A stretch of DNA of 64,000 bases from NCBI RefSeq assembly GCF_037392515.1, contig NC_090291.1, positions 35,239,001-35,303,000 on the forward strand, in the 5' to 3' direction. The DNA is from Haliotis asinina (taxonomy: Eukaryota; Mollusca; Gastropoda; Lepetellida; Haliotidae). This document shows, in pieces, positions 56,442 through 64,000 of the stretch (positions are counted from its first letter, which is position 1; each line of letters begins with the position of its first letter). The notes beneath the pieces are model-generated. The model ran no database searches. It was not told where the DNA came from and saw only the letters and a list, made by a program, of their open reading frames with translations. Position numbers and translations under genes: made by a program.

Positions 56442-59400
56442 TTATGAACAACAACTGCTTTTACTATCAGGTTTCGGGAGATTGTCGTCCTGAAGCCAAG
56501 ACTGCGTCATTTCACTCTCTCGGTATCCCTTCAACAACTTGACTCCTATCGACGAGATTGCCTCTTCTACGCCATCGCCTATAACAGACAGCTTGTTCAG
56601 TGTGTGGTGGAATGAAACTTGTTTTAAACAGGTATATGTGTCTTCAGGCACACATTGTAAAATTACTCTCTACCTATTTATATATAAACACACGAGCACA
56701 CGGAAGCACGCACGCACGGGTATGTAGATAGATAAGTCTCGATGTGTTAAAATTAATCTTGATTTTTGTCCATGTGTGTGTGCTCTATGTCCAACACAGC
56801 TTTGAACGGTATTCAAGTAATATATAAGTTTAACGTGATAGCAAGGACTGCAGAGAGCCCCGTCCTACACAATTAGCTTAACGTGAGATGTACGATTGCA
56901 GAGTCCGGTCCTACACAATAAGCTTAACATGAGAACAAGGACTGTAAAGAGTCCGGCCCTACACAATAAGCTTAACGCGAGAACAAGGACTGCAGAGAGT
57001 CCGGTCCTACACAATAAACTTAACTCGAGAACAAGGACTGTAAAAAGTCCGGCCCCACACAATAAACTTAACGCGAGAACAAGGACTGAGGAGAGTCCCG
57101 TCCCACACAATAAGCTTAACGTGAGATGTACGATTGCAGAGTCCGGTCCTACACAATAAGCTTAACATGAGAACAAGGACTGTAAAGAGTCCGGCCCTAC
57201 ACAATAAGCTTAACACGAGAACAAGGACTGCAGAGAGTCCGGTCCTACACAATAAACTTAACGCGAGAACAAGGACTGTAAAGAGTCCGGCCCCATACAA
57301 TAAACTTAACGCGAGAACAAGGACTGAGGAGAGTCCCGTCCCACACAATAAGCTTAACACGAGAACAAGGACTGAAGAGAGTCCCGTCCCACACAATAAG
57401 CTTAACATGAGAACAAGGACTGAAGAGAGTCCCGTCCTACACATCATCACTTGGGTGACACTACACAGATATGGTGCTAGACAAACCTGGACACCTAGTC
57501 AATGAAGGAAACATATAGTTTCAGTTTTGTTGATACTTTAGTTTTCTTTGAAGATGATTGAAAACTTGAACTTGAGTATCATAATTTATTTCCCGATCAT
57601 TATGTCTAATTACACAATCCCGCTCCCCCTGCTTCTTATGTCCTATTGGGGTGTGGGGTAGCCTAATGGTAAAAGCGTCCTCACGTCACGGCGACAACCC
57701 GGGTTCGACTCCCCTTATGTGTACACTGTGTAAAGCACATTTCTGGTATCCGCCGCCTTGATATTGCGGGAGTACTGCTAAAAGCGGCGTAAAACTAAAA
57801 ACTCACTCACTCACTCACTCACTCCAGTGTGAGAGGGTATTAGGACATTAAAGGTAGATGGTAGAGGGTCAGCACTGATCTCTGTATTTCCTACCTAAAG
57901 TCCTACCAACCTTCTCGCCGTCTCTCTAACGCCCTACCTGTCTTGGCTGAGATGAGATAAGCGCTGTCGCAGCTGTGCCCCATACCAAAGTTGTGGACAC
58001 TCTTCTTGTCCACGTAACTTTCCAGATCGGTCTTGTTGCCAACTAAGAACTTCAGAGCTGCAGAAGACAGAACTGGCAGCATGTATGTTGGTGGTTTGGG
58101 TTAGGATCTAGTAAGAATACATTCTAGTTATTTTACGATGGGCCTAAATATCTAATCTTAACATGGCAAATCGGTGGCTGATATAAAGAACATTATGTTT
58201 GTCTGCCTGTTTTTTAACGGACTCAGCAATATTCTAGCTATATCGCGGGGGTATGTGAATAAGCTGTTCTGGACCTGACAACTCAATGATCAAGAGTATG
58301 AGCATCGACATGTGGGATACGATAACTTAACAATGTGTCAGTGACCTTGGCCAACGAACCCTGTCAGTCGCTTCCTAGCGAATGGACTACTGAAGACCAA
58401 TCTCATAAAAAACCTTCACAGCCCTGTCATAATGACATACGAGGGGATGTCAATAAGTTTTGAGCCTTGCATAGAAAAACACAAAATATTGGTATGAACC
58501 ACATTTATTTTTCAACATAGTCCCTTTGTAAGTCAAGACATTTGTTCCGTCTTTTCTGCCAGGCGTTGGTGCCATCTCTGTAGAAGGCGCCATTTTGGTC
58601 CTCAAACCAAGCCTCAGTAGCAGCAATAAGCTCATTATCATCCTGAAATTTACGACCACGCAAGTGTTTCTTGAGATCTGGGAACAGATGGTAATCACTT
58701 GGTGCCAGGTCTGGAGAGTAGGAGGGATGCGGCAAGATTTCGTACCCACATTCCTGGACAGCTGCGGCTGCAACGCGAGAGGTATGTACTGGAGCACTGT
58801 CTTGATGTAGAAGAATACCACGTCTGTTCTTGCCCCGGCGCTTCTCCTTGATTGACTGTCGCACTTACCTCAACAAGTTAGCGTGATATTCCCCATTCAT
58901 TGTTCTTCCTTTTGGTAAGTAATCTATGTGGATGACGCCTTTGCTATCCCAGAAGACTGTCGCCATTACCTTCTGCACTGATCTGGAGGCTTTGAACTTT
59001 AAACTGCTGAAAGCCTTTCTTCAATGTTCTTCGCCGACTTTCCTTCAAGAACTAAAAACTTAATTACTGCTCTGTGCTCAATTATATTCATCTTCACTGC
59101 CGTGAGGGGGTCTCTTTCTGTCAATGTGAGCTGTTCAATAACTTCTGAGAGTAGCTAGGATACCAAAGCTTATATATCACATCAGCTACACCCCAAGGTT
59201 CAATGTCGTACCATAGGCTGTGACACCTGGGTATGAAAAATGCTCAAGGCTCAAAACTTATTGACATCCCCTCGTACGTGGAATAATCCAGTCTAGAGTC
59301 TGGGCCAAGGAAACCAATGAAAATGCGGGAAACGACCCACGTCCCCAGGATACGTTACGTTGCTGTCAATTTATTTTCTACCCCCACCTTCAAATTTAAT

Positions 59401-59892
59401 TCAAACATGTCGTACGAAAATATACAGAAGATATTATATGATGGCACATATCATACTATCCTGCTTCGTGTCTGCTCTGATCTGTTCTGATATTTACGTA
59501 AACTTTACACCAAACTTTTCCCTTCCTATTCACGGAATATCATATTTCATAATGAATTAGATCCCGATCAAAGTTGGGGCAAGTCACATATCTCACCAAT
59601 TTGGAAGAAAGCGGGCATTTCTACCTCACCTAACCATTGTAGGGAAGGTGACGTGAGCATATCACTAACCGGAGGAAGAAAAGTACATATGTACGTCACT
59701 CACCTATGCGTCGTTAGCACATCACTCACCTGTGGGGGCGAAGTCTGTGCTGTCATGGGACCATTTGCTGAGGTAGGAGAGTGTGTGTGGACTGTTGACA
59801 TCGTACATGAGCACGACGGCGTGCGTGTTGCGGTAGTAGTTGCGGGTCAACGTCCTAAACCGCTCGACTCCAGCCGTGTCCCACAACGAAAG
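56442..59892 (-). CDS. Rab-family small GTPase, 3' three exons (5' exons not found)
   Basis: Exons, minus strand: 59892-59730, 58057-57938, 56578-56442. Donors (CAG|GTGAGT, CAG|GTAGGG) and acceptors are canonical and phases agree, giving 139 residues plus TAA. Motifs in order: switch II WDTAGVERFRTLTRNYYRN, MYDVN, NKTD (G4, guanine specificity), SAKTG (G5), and a C-terminus ending SKSSCCS, an XXCCX-type tail that Rab geranylgeranyltransferase can accept. The P-loop/switch I part (about 60 residues) is missing; I searched the minus strand to 64 kb by eye without finding GxxxxGKS/T, so it likely lies beyond the window. Oddity: the catalytic Gln of AGQERF is Val. Family known function: vesicle traffic at membranes. 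Subfamily not assigned. Confidence 0.88.
56835..57450 (+). repeat. 49-bp minisatellite in the last Rab intron, with higher-order repeat
   Basis: About 12 tandem units of 44-49 bp with core GAGAACAAGGACTG, AGAGTCCGGTCC and ACACAATAAGCTTAAC (HindIII site in many units). GGACT...AGTCC within each unit can pair as a small hairpin. A five-unit block, marked by the short variant GAGATGTACGATTGCAGAG at about 56884 and again at 57122, is duplicated with a period of 238 bp. Open frames on both strands through it are a by-product of the periodicity. Confidence 0.92.
57649..57825 (+). repeat. SINE-A in the last Rab intron
   Basis: GGTGTGGGGTAGCCTAATGG start, box B CCGGGTTCGACTCCCCTTAT, intact 3' end and CACT tail; ends 113 bp from the Rab exon at 57938. 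Confidence 0.93.
58200..58427 (-). repeat. SINE-B in a Rab intron, next to the mariner
   Basis: GACTCAGCAATATTCTAGCT, GAGCATCGACATGTGGGATA, GAATGGACTACTGAAGACCA; ends 13 bp before the mariner left end. Confidence 0.83.
58440..59274 (-). mobile_element. Internally deleted mariner transposon in a Rab intron
   Basis: Perfect 30-bp terminal inverted repeats (58440-58469 and 59245-59274, beginning CGAGGGGATGTCAATAAGTT) flanked by TA (58438-58439, 59275-59276). The 835-bp unit is shorter than a usual mariner of about 1.3 kb. On the minus strand it encodes the start of the transposase (MNIIEHRAVIKFLVLEGKSA), then jumps to the catalytic core. Perfect TIRs suggest fairly recent mobility, supplied in trans. 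Confidence 0.95.
58505..59091 (-). pseudogene. mariner transposase, internally deleted and interrupted
   Basis: Read on the minus strand: N-terminal helix-turn-helix start (about 30 codons from ATG at 59091), a stop and frame break where the middle is lost, then catalytic core with VFWDSKG (first Asp), an in-frame TAA just after YHANLLR, and an open frame 58864-58505 with LLHQDSAPVHTS (second Asp) and YSPDLAPSDYHLF (third Asp). Spacing of the last two Asp is 34 residues, the DD34D signature of mariner. Inactive in this copy because of the deletion and stop. Confidence 0.9.
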
Positions 59893-60367
59893 CTGGAAAA
59901 TACGTTGAAAAAAGCTTGACAATATGACACGTAATGTTGGCCTATGCCATCGACAAGTAGTAGTTCATAAGGATTTCCATTGTAACGGTTAAAATGTGAC
60001 GTGACAAAAGGTGTACGAAATCCCATGTGAACCAGCAACACAGAACAAACAAGTCTAAAACATTCAAATATTGTATTATTAAGCAAAGAGAGCAAGTTAT
60101 ACAAAGTCACAGGTCAATGTCACAATACCGATTTCAAATACAATGCAAATGAGACAAAATCTAAGACAGTGGGTCACAAAATATTTCGCAAACTCACCAA
60201 AGTCTTAGTGCGATAGTGAGAAGCAGTTATGCAGAGTGTAACACAGCGAGCAGTCTGGCAGCGGTTTTGCAGATCAAGCGTTGGCAGTGATTGATGATGC
60301 TACCCCAGTGTCCGTGTCCGTTCAAACACGGCAACTAGCATTTATACATACATTCAACCATTTCCTG

Positions 60368-60455
60368 AAAGTCACTTCTTACGGCAAGCATAGTCCCCTT
60401 TTGTGGCAAGCATGGGTTGCTGACGGCCTATTCTACCCAAGATCTTCACAGGTAA
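60368..60455 (-). repeat. SINE-B fragment
   Basis: TTGTGGCAAGCATGGGTTGC and CTATTCTACCCAAGATCTTC only. Confidence 0.75.
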
Positions 60456-60835
60456 ATTCATGAAAGAAATGATATGTGTCACTAGTTCAAATATCACATC
60501 AGGCGCGTCAGTGTATCGGTACAAGAATGATACATGAGATTACAACAACCAGTAATACATAAAACATAGAAAAGGGAATCCAGGGCAATGACATAAGGAA
60601 CCCTATAACCGAAGCCAGATTGTGTAGTACCGAGTAGTAATTAGAAAAGTGATTGCATTCAATCTACATGACACCAAAATATTGGACAAACCTGAAGATA
60701 TCATGTATATGATGCAACTTGCACGTGAGATATCTGGACTGTCAAATGAAGTTATTAACACAACTGTTGTATTTTGATACTTAAACTGAAGAAAACTGTT
60801 CTTTTGCATATATACATATATGTCACCCCCTCCCC

Positions 60836-60839
<4 letters not shown>

Positions 60840-60907
<68 letters not shown>
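60840..60907 (+). repeat. (CA)n microsatellite
   Basis: About 34 uninterrupted CA units. Open frames of alternating Cys-Val or Thr-His here are artefacts. Confidence 0.99.
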
Positions 60908-60908
<1 letters not shown>

Positions 60909-61892
60909 ACGGACTTTCTGACGCACATTTTCATAAGATCTGAAAGTACACGTTGAGCGAGAATTTCGTTCATTCGGCACTGGATCTGTCTATAAAATTA
61001 CACATAACACATGTAGAATGTTAAATTTCAGTGTAAGGCCTTCGACGCTTTCAAAAATAGACACCGGTAGGTGTTTTCCGAAATTGTGTTGTGCGTTAAA
61101 ACCCATGGATGTGACGATTTTTTTTATTTGCCATCTTAACGGAAAGAGTGAGCGTACACACTATTGCCAGGTATCTGAACGAGATAAGTCTATATGTAAC
61201 TGCTTTGTGTATAATGTTATATACTCAATACAAAAATGACCTGCAACAAATGTCAAAAATGAATTTTCCGCTACATGGCGTCATAGACGTATAACGATAA
61301 GGGGGCATAACTCCGCTTGCTGAGCACCAGGTGATTGTAACTCAGGTCCCTTCATTCGTAACACTGTACTCGTCATTCCGATAAGCTGGATGGTGTACTC
61401 TTCTCCATTCGTAGCTACTCGTGTCATTCCCGGCAAGTCACGGAAAGAGACGAGTTGTTACGAATGAGGTCACATGGAGAGAAGGGCACTGCGCTTTCGT
61501 GATATCTGGGCATACTTCTATTCAGTGTCTTCATTGTATTTATAAAGGTCAGAAAATATATGCGATCCTTATTTGTTCTCTTCAGTATATGTTAACCTGA
61601 AGCTGCATCTCTGTGATGAGCTGACACAATGTCATTACGAAAAGTGTTATGGTAAATTCTCGCTCACCCAGCGAGTTCAAGACACACGTTCACACAGTCA
61701 TGACACACGTTAAGCGTGACTTTACTAGAACGTCTACCGACATAAGACCTTATGGACTACACCCGTGTATATGCATATGTAATAGCCTTCACGAACTGAC
61801 CTTCAATTTTCTGACTCAGTTTACAGGTCAGTCAACACATTTCAGGTAAAACCTTGTACGCAATTTATCCCAAAGCAATTTATATCCAAAGT

Positions 61893-62052
61893 GAATGAGT
61901 GAGTTTAGTTTTACGACGCCCTTAGCAACATTCCAGTAATATCACGAAGGGGACACCAGTAATGAGCATCGCACATTGTACCCATGTGGGGAATCGAATC
62001 CGGGTGTTCGCATGACAAGCAAACGCTTTACCTACATGCTACCCAACCGCAT
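61893..62052 (-). repeat. SINE-A
   Basis: GAATGAGTGAGTTTAGTTTT tail to CTACCCAACCGC. Confidence 0.9.
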
Positions 62053-62112
62053 CCGCAAAGTCTGAAGATACCAGCAGATACGAGGAAGGCCGTGTCTTCC
62101 ATCGTGAGGGTG

Positions 62113-62279
62113 TCTTCAATGAGTGGGTATAGTTTTACGCCGCTATTAGCAATATTCCATCAACATCACGGCGGGGGACACCACTAATAGGCTTCACACA
62201 CTGTATAATATGTGGGGAATCGAAACCGGCCCTTGGCCTGACGACGAACGATTTAACCGCTAAGCTACACCACCGCCCC
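62113..62279 (-). repeat. SINE-A
   Basis: ATGAGTGGGTATAGTTTTAC to AGCTACACCACCGCCCCT; 60 bp from the previous copy, same orientation. Confidence 0.9.
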
Positions 62280-62439
62280 TTTCTTCTATTAAATAACGGT
62301 AAAGGATATTGTACAACAGGAGTGAGTGAGTGAGTGAGCTTAGTTTTACGCCGCATTCAGCAATATTCGTCCCTCCAGTTGCCACGCAACAGCATCATTA
62401 AGTACCTGTGCACAGATAGAATACTCTACACCTCTCAGT

Positions 62440-62717
62440 GAGGGAGTTTTGTTTTACGCCGCACTCAGCAATATTCCAGCTATATGGCGACGGTCTGCAA
62501 ATAATCGAGTCTGAACCAGACAATCCAGTGATCAACTGATCAACAACATGAGCATCGATCTGCGCAAATGGGCACCGATGACATGTGTCATGTGTCAAGT
62601 CAGCGAGTCTGAGCTCCCGATCCCTTTTGTTGTCTTTTACGACAAGCATATTCGCCTTTTATGGCAAGCATGGGTTGCTGAAGGCCTATTCTACCCCGGG
62701 ACCTTCACGGGTCTATA
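62440..62717 (-). repeat. SINE-B, full length
   Basis: GTTTTACGCCGCACTCAGCA, GGCGACGGTCTGCAAATAAT, TACCCCGGGACCTTCACGGG. Among the best-preserved copies. Confidence 0.92.
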
Positions 62718-63194
62718 CAACAGGAGCTACAAACCAGTGTTAAGTATATGTACATGAATCTGAGATCGCGAACTTTGATAAGGAACTTTCATACGAATGA
62801 ACGAAACTGTTTCAGATTAAATACTATTTTATAAGCGTAGGTGCTAAAGTTTGACAGTCTCAGAAAAAAGGAAAATACATGAAAACACTCTTTTTTGAAA
62901 CATGGTAATAATGTGAAGCAACACAAAGGTAAAACGTTAAAGTATCGTGAACAATATGTGCAGACAGACAGACAAACAATCAAACAAACCAAAACCAACC
63001 GAACAAAAAAACAATCATAAACAAACAAATAAAAGCAAACAAGCAAAAAAAATACTTAAATAAAAACCCCAAACAAACTAAAAATAACACATAAAACAAG
63101 AAAACCTAAAAGGAAACAAACACGGAGCACTATAAACTGATTACACTACTTACCATAACATTATATGACTTTGTACATTCATTATATTTTGATG
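62718..63194. other. A-rich unassigned sequence
   Basis: Runs of AAACAAACAAAC at 62975-63120; no gene or element ends seen. Confidence 0.6.
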
Positions 63195-63402
63195 GTCGGT
63201 TGTTTGTTGCCTCAGTAATATCCCAACTACATGGCGGTGGTCTGTACCGAATCTGAACCCAGCAAGCCAGCAATTAGCATCATGAGTATCGATCTACACG
63301 CTTGAAATGCGACACATGAGTGTGTCGATCTGGGCACCCTTTACGACAAGCATTGCTCGGTCAAGACCATTATTCTAACCTGGATCTTCACTGGTGTCCT
63401 AT
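63195..63402 (-). repeat. SINE-B, diverged
   Basis: CAGTAATATCCCAACTACAT, ATGAGTATCGATCTACACGC, CTAACCTGGATCTTCACTGG. Confidence 0.8.
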
Positions 63403-63624
63403 CTGTTGAAGGAAAATGACCCGTGTCGGCGATATTGACTGTCGGATGTGATCATCTTGATTCAATCCGAGTGTCATCATTCGTGTAGAATGTGACGATT
63501 CGGCTGCAGAGACTAAGAATAAGGAAAAATAGGTCACAAACATACCTTGGATCGCAAACAGTTAAAACAGACAACTATTAGGCATTTGAATCTCATTTAG
63601 ATGTGATGCACATGAGGAAGAGGG

Positions 63625-63745
63625 ATTTCTTTTATGGACGTCAACCTCTTTACTAAGATGGACGACGTTTCGGAGATTACTCCTTCATCATCTTCTAACG
63701 TCATCTTCCTCATAATAAAGAAGGTGGCATCCATAAAGCTCTCCT
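63625..63745 (-). repeat. Possible Penelope-like 3' end, second family
   Basis: Minus strand: GAAGGAGTAATCTCCGAAAC, GTCGTCCATCTTAGTAAAGA. Same layout as 54302-54560 (GAAACGTCG then a TAAAGA stretch), diverged. Also contains a short inverted pair GATGGACGAC/GTCATCTTCC. Confidence 0.4.
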
Positions 63746-64000
63746 ACTTAGACAGATATTTCATGTGTAAATAGATGAAATTTCTTATCAGCTGAAGGTA
63801 CGTTCTCTATGGTGTACTGTTGTACATCTCATATTATCTGTGACAGCTGAGATTTATACGCCGTACATCCCAGCTTGTACGTATCTCACATTATCTGTGA
63901 CTCCAGAGTTTCGAATTCATACGCCGTACACCCCAGCTTAACCGCCGGATCACAAAGTGAAGTGTATCACGTGTCATCGAACTCACGTTATCTTCAGCCG

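Larger units (their letters stand above)
59893..61892. other. Probable Rab intron; no exon recognised
   Basis: Expected to separate the 59.7-59.9 kb exon from the missing P-loop exon. Contains the CA microsatellite and a fold-back CATTCGTAACACTGTACTCG / GACGAGTTGTTACGAATGAG pair at 61353-61468. Confidence 0.45.

Noticed and set aside
56883-57440. CRISPR-like array of regular units
   Set aside because: Units are contiguous, with no unique spacers, in an intron of an animal gene.
57007-57450. 147-codon minus-strand frame of repeating hydrophobic segments, looking like a membrane repeat protein
   Set aside because: Produced by the 49-bp minisatellite; lies in the Rab intron, and the plus strand is also open for the same reason.
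60603-60980. Cys-Val repeat frames on the minus strand
   Set aside because: CA microsatellite read in frame.
63521-63625. Possible first Rab exon (donor CCAAG|GTATGT on the minus strand)
   Set aside because: Upstream translation shows no P-loop or Rab N-terminal motif, and no acceptor or start could be tied to the Rab frame.

Overview
This is animal nuclear DNA, most likely from a gastropod mollusc; an abalone (Haliotis) or other vetigastropod is my best guess. Three things point there. The genes have many short, phase-consistent exons separated by GT...AG introns. About 25 copies of a tRNA-like SINE are present (box B near GGGTTCGATTCCCCACATGG, body ending GCGGCGTAAAACTAAACTC, then a CACT repeat), which I associate from memory with abalone genomes. 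DNA transposon relics are also dense. I see no bacterial operons, CRISPR arrays or rRNA.

Layout. 1-12.1 kb holds no recognisable exon, only SINEs, a fold-back element, a 406-bp mariner-type MITE and a repeat insertion flanked by about 72-bp direct repeats. 12,172-12,507 (-) is the first coding exon of an SLC5-family sodium/solute symporter whose remaining exons are not visible. 13-36 kb is a mobile-element-rich desert: a fold-back MITE, a 3.2-kb TTAA-flanked piggyBac-like element, a broken non-LTR reverse transcriptase, a broken Tc1 transposase, and two sequence blocks (18.4-21.7 kb and 33.2-35.7 kb) that are inverted copies of each other.

37,065-53,567 (+) is a complete METTL3 gene, the catalytic subunit of the mRNA N6-adenosine methyltransferase. 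I could assemble 16 coding exons whose phases join without a break into a 564-codon frame. Its introns carry a pogo/Tigger relic, several SINEs, a 142-bp MITE, two minisatellites and two decayed tandem copies of exon 15.

56,442-59,892 (-) holds the last three exons of a Rab-family small GTPase, convergent with METTL3. It lacks the usual switch II glutamine (AGVERF instead of AGQERF) and ends in a CC-containing prenylation tail. Its introns hold an 835-bp internally deleted mariner with perfect 30-bp inverted repeats and a 49-bp minisatellite with higher-order structure. The exons for the P-loop and switch I were not found and probably lie beyond 64 kb. 60-64 kb is repeats and unrecognised sequence.

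The three genes are ordinary, separately acting cellular genes: membrane transport, RNA methylation and vesicle traffic. I find no evidence that they form one system. The unusual content is structural: tandem decayed exons and splice-donor repeats in METTL3, the atypical Rab, and the inverted duplication carrying a conserved cysteine-rich reading frame.
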